From Oreocharis arfaki (taxonomy: Eukaryota > Chordata > Aves > Passeriformes > Paramythiidae), in contig VZRR01002857.1 of NCBI GenBank assembly GCA_013398015.1, positions 1-64,000 of the forward strand: a stretch of 64,000 nucleotides of DNA, given 5' to 3'. Made by a program: the position numbers and the translations under genes. Within the stretch, counting starts at the first letter, position 1; each line of letters starts with the position of its first letter. Shown here piece after piece: positions 10,961 to 23,700 of this stretch. The notes beneath the pieces were generated by a model. It did no database searches. It had not been told where the DNA came from and saw only the letters and a list, made by a program, of their open reading frames with translations.

Positions 10961-13900
10961 GGGGATATTAGTTAGAATATGCTGGGCAGCTAAAAAGTAT
11001 ATTTGTTAGAATGTGTTCCCGTTAAAAAACAAGGTCTAGATCTGCTGAGCACTTCAGACTCATAACTGTGACAAGTTATTTTATCAGGGCATTAGTTACA
11101 GTGTTACCCAGCCAGGAAGGGCTGCATTTCTAAAACCTTCACACACCTCTTTAAGGGTGCAGAGATGCTGTGTTGAAGCTGGGGCCTGCGCCAGAAGAAA
11201 GAGGAGTAAACCACCGAGGACAGGAGCTCCTGCAAGTTCCATGGTGACTTTTCCAGCCAAGCTGGTGCCAGTGGAGAGGTAAGGTCACCAGCCGTCTTGA
11301 GCCTCCAGGACAGGGACAAAGATTTCTGGTTCAGAGCTTGCTTGGAGGCAGCTTGTAACAGTGGTTGTGATAAAAGTGGCTTATTTCTACCCCCTCACCA
11401 TCGTGGAGTTTAATGCCCACGTGCTTCTGCAGAGTGTGTCCTAACTGGCTGTTAGATTGGCTGGATAGTCTGTGGCTGGTGAGCCAAACCGTCACTGTGT
11501 CTTCCAATATTTTAGAGACAGATTTCAGTGTCTTGTAATGTGTCTTACTTAGCCTGAGAGAACAGGAAACAAATGGACCATGCTGCTTTTAATCCCTTTT
11601 GTTTACTTTGGGTATCTTGTGCTTTCCTGGAAGACCTGGTTACTGGAGAAGGTTCTTGATTTGTTGTGCTGGGAAGTATAAGTTATCTAATTTTTGACAC
11701 TGAACAAGGCATTTATACTTATTAATTAGCAAAAATGCAGCCAAGTTTTGTGATACTTCTTTTTTTTAGATTTAAATACATGTACAGTGTCTTTAATGTT
11801 ATTTTGTTGAAAGAATAATGAGGAAGACACAGCTTTTCCTTTGCTAACTGTGGTATCTTGAACATACTGATTTTATAAACTAGATAGTAAAAAAAAAAAT
11901 CTTTTTTTTAACCTTTCATCCTGATGACAAAAGATTACTTGTGAGTGTGGACTGGTTAATCACTGTCTGTTCTTTCAGGTAGTGAAGCTACTCTGGCTGT
12001 AGGAAACTGCCAATGAAATGGTTTGGAAGGTCTGTATGACCCTCAGTGTGACCCTCATTTTTACATGTGATAAAACTAAACACAGCAAAGGTGCCCCAAA
12101 TATATTCCAAAACATGGAAGATGTATACAAAGTGGATGCTCTGAATTAAAAAAGGACAAACTTTAATTATAATTGGTTGAAGTTTTCCCTAAAATTACCC
12201 TTCTAAAATATCTTAGTCCTCTTAAACTGCTTGACCAAGGTAGTTTTAGGTATGAATAAGGTAACAAACTGCCAGAAACTTTTTTTTTTTTTTTTTTAAT
12301 AAGAGACTTAACCTCTAACTCTTGATTTCTGCTTAAGTAAGACTGGCTTTTTTCCTATTAAAATTTTTGATGTGACAGTCAAACCTAAAAAATGTAACAA
12401 AGTGCTAATTAAGTCCTGTCTGAGTCTTATCTGGCCATCCTTGCTCATAATGTTTCTCAGGTCTAAAGGCACTAAGCACTTAAAACAGCCAACTGTGCTA
12501 ATTGAAATTAATGGACTATTAATTCAGCCCTTGCAGAACAAGGTACTCATCTCACATATTTGTGTTAGCATTTCTGCCACTGTGGTTCCAAGTGTTCAGT
12601 AGTGCCTTGTCTCTGTAAAGGCAGAGCACATAATGCCTGAACCTTCAATCTCAAACATGTAGCAAATGTAAAAAGAGACACATAGAAAACAACCTAAGAA
12701 AACAAGACAAAATAAAACTTTATATGGTGGTGAAAATCATGGTAATGATGTTGTCTTTCTGTGTCATAGCCATGACTAAGTCTATCAAATTTGAGGATGG
12801 TGTTTGTTTGTTTTTCTTTTTTTTTTAATACTTTGTAGAGGAATAAATATAGTCCTCTTTACTTCAAAACATCCCTTTCCTCTGATCCTCAAGTTGCTAC
12901 TCTTGGAAATTTTCTTGCCTTTTTGCTCAAGATCTTGATTTCTCTCCTGCATATCTTTATGTGCAACACCTCGGAGCTCTCACTAACAGTGTTTCTTTTT
13001 CCTCTCACTTTCTTTAGTTCAAAGTTGTTCCCAAATACTTCTCGCAACAAATTAACATACCCAATGGGTATGAGTGATAGTGATAGAATCTCACTACATC
13101 TCCTGCACAGGTGGAATATAAATTCCTTTAATGTGTACATAAATGTTAGGAAATATTTAACATTCTGAGAGTGCTGTGCTTGTAGGTTGAGTTTTGATTA
13201 ACAGCTGATAAACATTTCTCTAAGGTTTCCTGCCATATATAATAACATGGGAGATGAAAGAGGATATAAGTTGCTTTAGGCCTTGTCCATTTTACTGGAT
13301 GTCATATCAGAGATTAGGTTTAATTTCATCCTTTGTGCAAAGAATTTTTTAATAAAGTAGCCATTCAGATTAAAGGAGGCATTAATATATTATTTATAGT
13401 AATAAGAGTTGAATTGGATAATGTGTTACCTCTGATGCTATCACAGAAATTACTTACTCTGATCAAATACTTCTTGTTATTGTTCAATGGAATATAAGTA
13501 TGTCCTAGAAACTGCATTCCAAAAAGAAAGGGGTTTGAACTATTTAAATAGGTTATAATGAAAAGTAAACAAAATAATGTTGTCCTTAATTAAGAAGAAA
13601 AACAGACTACTTTTAATTCTGCTATAGAAGTCTTGTTCAATAAGTGAAACAATGCAAATTTCTCTAACACACCCAAACCCAAACTAAACTTTTTGGATTT
13701 GATAGCAAAGGCAACAGCAGAGAGAGACCAGAGAAACCTCACAAGGCAATGAAGTTTTGTGGTCTATCCCTCTCATCTTATGCTGGCTTCAAGCTGGGTT
13801 TGAGTTGACAGTAGCTTTTAAAAATGGCATAAATTATGAATAAATATCCTAATCCCCCACTCCTGGGGGCAAACAGCTTTGCCTGACAAAGGCTGTGCAG

Positions 13901-16900
13901 GCTCAGGAGGAGCAAGAAGTGATCCCCATTGGAGCTCTACCTTGTCCTTCTTGCACAGCTAAAGGCCTTTTGTGCTCTACTTGCTCTATTCTGCACTTCA
14001 TCTGAAACACCAAGAGACCCAAAAATCACACTGCAGCACCAGAGATGAGAAAATGAAGATTGGCTCACATGTTAATTAGCTAGCTTCACCTTATCATCCG
14101 CAATGCAACCTAGAATTGTGAAAATATGCCTTGGTGTTTCTGGTTGGTTTTAATATATCACATTTTTCTAAAGAGAACCCCCAAATTGATATTTTATGAA
14201 ATTTGATGCAACGTGCACTGAACTCGAGAAGAAAAGGCACCAGTGCTTTAAATCTGCTTTGGATTATGCCCACAGTGGGACAAAAATAACTTTCTAGTCA
14301 GGCATTCCCCTTCCAAAATAGTTCTCTTCTACTTCTGAACTTGTCTACTTTGTTCAATAGGGCTTGTTTATACATATATGCTCTGACTTTAAAGGTATTT
14401 TTTGTCAGTAAAAGCTGAGACAATTCTCTTCACCAATGATTGGAAAACTGAGGAATAATATAGTATGAGAAGAACCTCCTGCAGGACCTGTAGGATGTGG
14501 TATAAACCATGTGACAGTTCCTGCTGGGGCTGTGTGACTCAGCAGGGAAGAGGGTGATGTAAACTAGCTTAAGCTAGGAAGTGCAGGAGTGTTCAGAAAG
14601 GGAAATCTTGATTTTATTTTTATCTTTTTAATAGGTCCTGCTGCACAATTTAAGCCACCGATGTAGGTGGTTGTGCCTCTTCCGGACAGGAGCGAGTCAC
14701 AATCCCATTACTCCAAGAATCCTTGTCATTACCTTTCAAAAACCAGATACAATGAAGTGTTATAACATGTTGCTGGATGTTATCCTTCAATAACACCCAA
14801 TTTCTGCCAGCTGATCAGCCCTGTGCACCCACGCACAAAGTTAACCTGAATGGTGACCACACTGGTAGGCAGCAGTGCCAGGAGCAGCCTGCAGGCTGGG
14901 GGCATCCTGCGGCATCAGTGTGATGGTGTTCACAGGCTGTGACCGGCCATCTCTGTCCCTCCTTCTGCAAAGTCGCCTGCCTTTCCCAGGAGTGAAGGAG
15001 CCGCGTGGGCTCGGGGTGCCTGCAGGCTGTGTGGGCAGAGAGCCAGGTGCTCACTGTCGAGCACCGGACTGAGTAAGTTGGTGTTTTACCTCTGCAAAGG
15101 TCTGCACAGGCTTCACAATGGGCACTGTGTGATGAGGAGGACAGTGAAGAAAGTCGTGTGTGAGCCCTCTCTAATGCAGAAAATCTTGAATAATTAGTCC
15201 TGGCAGCCAGAAGGGGTGAGTGCGATGGGTTTCAGGTGTTTATCAATAAATCCCATTTCTCTGCTTTGTGCTCAGCATGCCCCTCCAAGAGGGTAGGTAC
15301 CCTCCTCTAGGCACCAAAAGGTAACAGCAGCTTTTCCCTGTGGAACAGAATTGCCCAAGGCAAATGAATCACATCCCTTCATACTACTCTTTTGTCCCCT
15401 CTCAGTAGTTCTGTTTCTGATTTTGGAGATAATTTAAGAAGTTTGTGTTGTTTGGTCTGCAGTTACATCTAAATGCTTCTCTGCCTAGCAAGTTCTGATA
15501 ATTTTCTTACAAAATAATTTCTGTTTGGAGGGTGTATGTGTGTATAAAATGTTTTATATACAGAGATCAGACCAGGCCTGGCTAAGAATCTAATTTGTCT
15601 ACAGTTTATTTGCTATCTGTCATCCAACTGAGTGTTTAGTCTCATGCTGTATAATGTTTCCTGTTTCTAGAAAGCCATGTTGTCTGTGGTCACTTCAAGG
15701 GACATTTCCCCCTTCAGATATTCATATTTATTTATAGTTCAAAATCAAGAATATTTTAAAATGTTGAATATTTAAAAATGTTATGACACTAGGACATTCT
15801 TTCCCTGGTGATAGAACAAGGACAGTATGTCTTTTCACACTGATTTTCACTTAAGAATTTTTATTTTTCTTGGAATTCTTTATTAGAATAATAACTTGAT
15901 TTTAACAAGGTATAGAAATATAATATTTATGTAATTTTAAGAAAGAAATGCAGGAATCAAACAATGTAACTAGGTATTTTCTAACTAAAATAGATTTTTA
16001 AAGAATCTGGTGATCATAGGGTGGCTGGAAGCTCAGCATCAGTAGGTTAATAATGACTCTGCAGCCTCTGGTTGTGGCTAGTTATCAATACGATTTCCAT
16101 GAATTTCAGTTTTTCACACATATTTGTTCATTTTATGTGATTAAATACAATGGCCTAAACTTCACATGTGTTGCTGTCTAAAAAAGTTTTTTGTTGTTGT
16201 TGTTTTTCAAATCCTGTGGTTTCCCTGCAATTCATATTCTGAATTAGCAGAAATTTTTTTCCTGGAGTGGAACTTTCAGCTTCTTATTTTCCATGAAGAT
16301 GGGAGAAATTGGGTTCCACTGCTTTTTTATTTTGTGCTTTTAATTGTCTGTGGCAGTGGAAGTGCAGACCTTATGGACTGTTATTTGATGTAATGGGAGA
16401 TGATTTAAGAGCAAAGGAAATTTCTCAGAAGTCATTCCAGTGCTTTTAAACTGACCTTTTCAGTACTGTGTGTCTGCATGAAACACTCTCAGTATTTGAT
16501 ATCAGTTTTTGATATCTGCATCCAGGTGTTTCTGATAGATGCCTCAGAATATAAAATCTGTATATTCAGCCATCACTAAAGCTGATAAATTGCTGAAGCT
16601 GCTCTCACACACACACTGCATACATAGGTGGCTTAGTGAATGAATAATGCAAACCAGGGGTTTCTAGAGTTTTCACTAAAGAAAAGAGGAATGAGGCCTA
16701 TCAATGTTTAAGGCCTGACTCTTCTCCATCTCAGATCTTTTGTGAGCATTTATATCTGTGTGAAGTAAGCTTAAGAAGAATCAAAAAAAAACCTGCTCCA
16801 CTGGAATTTACATGGCTCAGGAGGTTCGTAATAGGATGAGTGTATTTACTCCAGGTCACTGATTTAAATCCCAGTTAGAAATAGCCAGAAGTCATTACAA

Positions 16901-18278
16901 TCTGATGGCCAGTTGGTGACCTATGAAATGAACTGGTGATGGGAGCCACCAGTTGCCACTAAGATGTGGTTATGTGTCACACCAGTGAAGCAAATTCAGT
17001 ATCCTGCAATTATGGAAACCAGAGTTTTTCTTTTTCTTAAGGAATATCTAATTTCTCAGTGCCCAGCCTGTACTAAACAGTATGCAGTTGAGTTTTATCC
17101 ATTAATAGGAGATTTTCTTAGAATTACAGTCTTGGTAGCTGATCCTTTAAATCTGTAGAGACAACCAGCTGCAGTAGGCAGTAATTTCCCCTCTGCCTGG
17201 ATTTTATCTAGTAAATATTTGCCTCTTTTTATGCATATGGTAATTTTCTCCAGGCTTTTCCTGTCATCACCAAGGGCGCAGCCTCTCCTTATCCTCTCCC
17301 ATACTTTATTTCACTTCGCAAAAACAAAAAAAAAAAATTTAAAAAAAATGATCGCTGACACTGTGAATGTATTATTGAAAATAGTTATGTATAGTTGGAG
17401 TCTAATATAAAATACCAATTGACCTATGGACCCCATAAATTACCCCTCATCTGTGGAGGCAGAATCTGGAAACAGAGTGTGTTCATGTGTAATAAATACA
17501 GAATTTGTAATTTAAATGTACAGGCAGAGGTTACTGACCGATTATGGATCTCTCAAATCTGATTCCAAACAGTCACATACTATCAATGACATTTTCCTTT
17601 CATGACACCTCTGGCATTGTGTGAAGCACAAATTTGAAGAGAATAGGCTTATTTGAGCTTTATTATTTTTTAATTTGTTACATTTTTTCAAAAATAACAG
17701 GTCAGAAAAAATATGGGGGGTGGGGGGAAGAGGCTGGGTATAAGTTTTAGTGTTTCGAGCTGTTCCCTTTGGAACTCACCATAGAACATGACTGAGACAT
17801 CCAAAATTACAGCTTTCATGTATTAGTCAGACACATATGCAGGAATTCAGTTGTGTGGGAGATTGCATGAGTGGGGCTGGAGAAAGGACTGACCTCATAC
17901 TGTGCTTGTGTTTGCACAGGGGCAGACATCATCAATATTGGTGTCAATGACATTTTTTTAGTCATTTCACAGACAGCTGGATTCAATCTCTACTTAGAAA
18001 TCACAGGTTTGAGCAAAACAATCTCCTGTTTTACCAATACTGGCAAATTTACACCTCAGCTTTCTTGAGGGAGCACAAGCAGTGTCTCATTGAGACTGTA
18101 TATATCTTCTTACTCATGGAGTACAGAGATAAATTCAACTTTTATCAGACTGGCATTATTATATGCATTGCACTCATGCCAAGTAACCTTTATCAAGACT
18201 GGGACTCCTTCAGATGCTGGTTTTCAGTGCACAGTTTGTATTTTAGTCCTTATTAAAACAAGGATATGCTTTGAAAAA
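10961..18278. other. Intergenic DNA, no gene seen
   Basis: AT-rich unique sequence with scattered homopolymers, for example 18 Ts at 12280-12297. A slightly GC-richer patch lies at 14810-15070, with open frames on both strands but no recognisable domain. A short hairpin (AACTGGTG...CACCAGTT) occurs near 16930. Conserved noncoding elements are plausible in such a desert but cannot be shown from a single sequence. Confidence 0.55.
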
Positions 18279-19415
18279 TGTTAGCAGAGTTGACCATTGG
18301 GTTTGCACGGCCAGGTTTCAGTACAGGAGCGGGGGCTAAAGGGGTGTTTTCTGTGAGAAGCTGCCAGAAGCTTCCTCCATGTCCAGCAGAGCCAATGTCA
18401 GCTGGCTCCAAGACAGACCCACCACTGGCCAAGGCTGGGCCAATTAGAAATGGTTGTAATGCCTCTGTGATAACATATTTTAGAAGGAAAAAAAAGTTAT
18501 TGTGCAGATGTAATTGCAGTCTAAGAAGAGCAGAGTGAGAACATGTGAGAGAAGCAACTCTACAGATACCAAAGTCACTGAAGAAGGAGAGGGAGGAGGT
18601 GCTCCAAGTGCTAGAGCTGGGATTCCTCTGCAATCCCTGGTGCAGACCATGATGAAGCAGCTGTGCCTCTGCAGCCCATGGAAGTTCATGGGGATGCAGA
18701 GATCCACCTGTAGCCCATGGAAGAGACCCACGCTGGAGCAGGTGGATGCCTGAAAGGAGGCTGTGACCCTATGGGAGGCCTGTGCTGGAGCAGCGTCCTG
18801 GAAGGGACCTGCAGACCCATGGAGAGAGGACCCCGCGCTGGAGCAAGGTTCCTGGTAGGACTTTTAACCCTGTGGGGGGTCCCACCCTGGAACAGGCTGT
18901 GCCCAAAGAACTGCACCCTGTGGAAGAGTGACCCACGTTGCAGCAGTTCATGGAAAACTGTTGCTTGTGAGCTCTACGGACTCATGTTGGAGAAGTTCAT
19001 GGAGAACTGAGGGATCCCGAGCTGGAGCAGGGGAAGGAGTCCTCTCCCTGAGTAGCAGGAGAAACAATGTGTGATGAACTGATCATAACCCCCATTCTAT
19101 ACCTCCTTGCTCCACTGGAGTAGGAGGTGGGGTGGGTAGAGCTTGGGAAGGAGGGAGCAGCGAGGGGAAGGTGTTTTTAAGGTGTATTTTACTTCTCATT
19201 GTCCTGCTCTGATTTTGTTATTTAATAAATTCAATTAATATTCCAAATTTGAGTAAGCTTTGCCCTTCATGGTATTTAGTGAGTGATCTCTCCTGGGCCT
19301 TATCTCAATCCATGAGCCCTTAATTATATTTTCTCTCCCCTGTCCAGTTGTGGAGGGGAGTGATAGAGCAGCTTTGGTGGGTGCCTGGCGTCCAACCACG
19401 GTCAACCTGCTGGAG
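18279..19415 (+). mobile_element. Endogenous retrovirus LTR, bird-type
   Basis: About 1.1 kb begins TGTTAGCAGAG. It contains a promoter-like segment with TGATAACATATTTTAG (about 18468), then a stretch built of six or so diverged units of about 50-60 bp with the pattern CCCATGGA...CCCACGCTGGAGCAG (about 18670-19010). A polyadenylation word AATAAA follows at 19224-19229, and a GTGGGTGCCTGGCGTCC end block near 19380. I recognise this overall sequence as an LTR that is common in bird genomes; I believe it belongs to an ERVL-like class but cannot assign the family by name. A primer-binding-site-like sequence follows directly, so this would be a 5' LTR. Open frames inside it are not genes. It is moderately diverged, so it is not a recent insertion. 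Confidence 0.78.
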
Positions 19416-19421
19416 TCTTTC

Positions 19422-19439
19422 TGGTGCCAAAACCTGGGA
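19422..19439 (+). mobile_element. Retroviral primer-binding-site-like sequence
   Basis: TGGTGCCAAAACCTGGGA lies a few bases after the LTR end, where the tRNA primer-binding site of a provirus is expected. TGG is the usual first triplet because tRNAs end in CCA. This indicates that the LTR is the 5' copy of a once longer element rather than a solo LTR. The exact tRNA is not assigned. Confidence 0.6.
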
Positions 19440-20760
19440 TCATGAAGATTTTGAGATAAGGATAGTAACTGGGAGAAGTAACAGGCAAAACAAGTACTGA
19501 ACAATGTTAGAGACTGAAATGGTCATGAGGAGTTTTTGCTGTAATTGTGGTGAAGGGACAAGGGGTGGATTTTGTGTAAATTGGTTTTGTGATGATGTTA
19601 TTTTGTTCTTTTGTGGGGAATTCTTGTGTGGGGAATTTTTGTTTTGTTTCATTTGCTTGGTTTTGTTGCTGTGAGAAGAGATTGTGTGACGAATGTGGAT
19701 TTTAACAATAGTTCTTAAATATGTGGATCACAGAGGCGAGGGGTGGAAGGTGGTAAATTATTTTGTGCAAATAGTGACAAAAGAGAAATTAAGTGATAAG
19801 ACTGAATAGCTACCCTTTTATGAATATGGATCTACAAAGTGTTCTGTGTTAGTCAAAGGCACAAATTCTTGAATAACTCACAAACAGAATATGGTTGTAA
19901 CTTTCCACATGAGGTTTTATTTGAAAATTTGAAAGCACTGGCAGTGTTGAGGCTGATAATCATATTGACCCAAAGGACCAAAAAGGCAATTATAGAGGTT
20001 ATAGGCAAAGGAACAAAGAACAGTAATAGAGGTCACAGGCAAATGGAAAACCAGACAGTTAGTTTATCTCATGTCTGTATTTACTATGCTGTTTTTACCA
20101 GAGCTGTATAGTATTTCTGTATTTAGGGTGACCTTGATATTTCTTGCAAAAACAAATTATAGTCCATCGTCCTTCAGAATGGCAGGTGTATGTCCACATT
20201 TTTGCCATACCAATTTCTGTGTGGGTCAAACTCATAAGACCTAAAGATACAGTAGGTCAATACACAGGCCAAAATCAAAGCAGGGAGGCTGGGCTGTTTT
20301 CTGGATCTGTGGCAGGAGAACTTGGTATTATGCAGGGTGAACAAACCTCGTTGTGCTGGCATGGGTGGAACTGCAGTGCAGTCTCGTGGTGGCCTGGGCA
20401 GCCTCGTGCTTGGAGGAGGCTTTGCCTGCTTATATGGTCTCTGACAGGATGGTGAAGTCTGTCCTTCATCCTCTTCCCTTTCCTCGGCTCTCACTTGGTC
20501 CCTTCTTCATCTGTCTCTTTCCAGCTGTCCCAGAAGCAGTGGACCCCTTTGGTCGCACAAGCTTCCTGTGCCCCAGTCCTTGCTGGCACTGAGTATGTCC
20601 AGAGCCAGGAGAAGAGGAGCAGCTTTGCACTCTCTGGGCTGGATGTTTCTCCTCTCCTTTTGTACCTGCAGGGGAAGTGTGTGCTGTCTCACAGACTCTT
20701 TTTTTTTTTTTTTTCTCTGAGGGTTGCAGACGGTGTAACCGCACCCACATGAAGTGGAAG
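19440..20760 (+). mobile_element. Possible remnant of the ERV internal region, heavily decayed
   Basis: The sequence directly after the primer-binding-site-like element should be internal retroviral DNA if the element was not truncated at once. I see no recognisable gag, protease, polymerase or envelope motifs here. The longest frame (plus 20144-20455) has no identifiable domain. No second LTR copy is seen in the following kilobases. The 3' limit is arbitrary. Confidence 0.3.
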
Positions 20761-23700
20761 TGCTTTTTTTTTTGCAGGACTGGCTATGGTTGCGGAGATG
20801 GGGAAGTCCCAAATTAGATTTTGTGCTGGCCACAAAAACCTCTGCCTGTGTATCTATCTGGTCATATTACGAAGGCACAAAGACATATTATTAAGCCACA
20901 AACAGGTTTCTCATATGAAAACAAGGTGCACAAAGCCCTGTTAAACAAGGCCAAGATTGTAAATAGGATTAAAATCTTTTTCCTGGCGTTGTCCTGTATA
21001 TTTGCTATATGAGGGAATTTGGGACAAGGATTTTGTAGTCCCCCTGCTCCTCAGTTGTTCAGGTGACTGCTCAATAAGTTTTATGAACCAAAGAGTTCAT
21101 ATTGACAACAATTCTAGTCCAGCATTTTTGGCAATATTGTGGGGTGATTTCTTAAATCACAAAATGGTGAGCTAGAAAGGCTGACATTTTCAATATACAC
21201 TAGAGAGGAAGACAAGTAATTAAATCAGGTGCAAAGCAACTAGAAATGACTTAAACACTGTCTGGGGGTGGGAAGAATGAACATTATCAAACACTATGTT
21301 CAGAATGTTAGGCTCAAACATTCAAAACAAATTGCCATATTTTTCTTCACCTTAGTTTTGAAGGTGAAGGTACATATACATTAGATAATCTCTATACAGT
21401 ACCTAATTTTGTGGCTATATTTAAACTTAGTGTGTGTCAAACAAATCAAAATATTCAAGAAGGAATGAGTCTAAGTTAATATTTTAAAACTTTCACGTTG
21501 AAAAAAGTAAGGCTGAAACAGAACTCACCAAACTTCGTCTTATTTTGATGAAAATAATTTATTTAAGTAGTATGCATATATAGAGTAAATGGGAACAAGA
21601 ATATGGAAAAGTGATGATTTTGACCTTTTCGATTAAGAATAGTATAAAATGGACCTGTTCATTTGTTCAACTTGCAACAGAGATTTCATTCTTCATAATA
21701 AAAATTTTCATTTGTGAGGAATAGCAACTGGAGTAGCGATCATCATATATGAACATATTGCTGAACCAAACCCTTTTTTGAATTTTCTTGGGTATTATCT
21801 ATTTCTCTAGGGACTCTTGCACAAGATCTGTTAGTAAAACCATAGGCTCTGGAGGAAAATGTGAAAGAAACAGTTGGAATGATGTCAGGTCTCTGTCTGG
21901 TTGATTTGCCAAATACAAAGGGTGGGTTTGGACAAAAAAATCCATTCTCCCCCCCGCCCCCCCAACAAAATCCCAACAAAATAAGATATAAATGGAGGTG
22001 ACAAAGAGGCTCTGGTGTACCTATCGAAAAAAAAGTTATGTTGTAACTTAGCTTACAAGCTGAGACTTTCCTTGGCTTGGTCAAAATGGAGACTTGATGG
22101 AAAAGAAGACCAGAGAGGATTTCACTACCCTTACTCTGGCTTCGGAGAAAACATTAGGAAAATACAGCTGGTTGCAAATAAATTACAAATAGTATTCTCT
22201 TTCTGGCAAGTACAGATGTTACGAAAAACCTTTAATTGATTTTTAAAAAGAGCTGGAAAGCTCATGGTTTTCTACCCTTTCGGAATAATATAGTTTGGGT
22301 TGGGTTTTTGTTTTGAGTTTTTCCTTTCCCCCCAGAAAAACCCACTCTATGAACTTGCTGGGTATGTGTCTGCAGAGAAGAATATATTCATGCCAAAACA
22401 ATTCTTTCATTTGCAGGTTTGTCTTTCCTGGTCTTTACATTTACAGGAGTGGATTGACCTATTGATTAATTCACACTTCTACAAAAGAGAGTAGTGGTGA
22501 AATCAGCCTCTGCATACAGAAAAAAAAAATTAGAAGCAAAAAAATTTGCTAGGACAGCAAAACTCAGCAGGTCCTCTGAATCATTCCCCAAAAGATCACA
22601 TTTTGCTGATCATCTGCTGTATTGTGCATCTTCCTACACATGTCAGAATCCAAAAGCTCAGAGTCAAGTCAGAACTTTCAGATGCTCTTGGAGGATGAGT
22701 GGTAGCTCACTTCTCAGGGAAGCAGGGTCAAGCAACACTGAACTTTTCGTGCAGATTTTTTTCTCACAGTGAAAGCAAAGACAGTTACTGTAGCTGATAA
22801 ACTCTAACATTTCTATGAGTTCTGTGAGATTAATACTGATGTATTAAACCAGAAAGAGCTGAAACCAGCCCTCCTCTTCTGGGGTGCTCTGTGGTAATGG
22901 GAGTGAGACATAATCAGCACCCAGCTCCCTGCTGCAGGCTGGGCTGCTCTTCAATTTGATCTGCATAGTAGGTGCTTACAGCAGCTACACAAAACACAGG
23001 GCTTGGGGATTCCAGTCTTCACATCACTATTGTGGCACTGGCATGTGCTTCTAAATAGCCATTGCCTTAAGTGTGGCAACCAAGTGTTCAGTGAGTGTTA
23101 CAGCCCCAGAAACCCACTCAGCTGGCAAACTTCAAGAAATTGTATGTTTTCTTGGTAAATGTAATGGAACCTAAACAAGTTAATGTAAGTAATCCCTCAA
23201 AGAGATTAAAACAATCCTGTAAGTACATTATCTCTGCAGGAAGGTTTCCTGTCCTGTGCAGCCAGTCTTGCTTTCAGGCCTCCATTTATAAAATTAGCTG
23301 TACGCTAATTTAATGTGCTGGCGAGACATAAAATAAATTAAAAAATAACTAGAAGCTAAAGCCAAACAAATTTTGATTTAAAGTGAAATCCAGCCCTTGT
23401 TGTTTTTGTTTTGTTTTCTTTTTTTTAACAGTGCAGGTTATAGCTGGCTTTGTTCTTAAGAGAAGTGGTTGACTGTGTGTCACACAATGTTTTAGCAAAA
23501 TGGAACACCTTTCTGGAAGTCAGACTTCAGAGGAATATGGACAACCAGGATTAATACAGGAGAAACTGGATTATGTTTTCTGTCTAGTTTGGGAAAAAAA
23601 AAAAGTTTGACCTTTTATATAATGATTTAATGAACTTTTGTGATCTTAAAAGCCATGAAATTGTGTCTAGAGTTAATTTTGATGAAGCCTTTCCTTGAGG

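Noticed and set aside
20144..20455. Open frame downstream of the LTR as a possible retroviral gene
   Set aside because: No gag, protease, polymerase, integrase or envelope motif is visible; it is only a positional suspicion.
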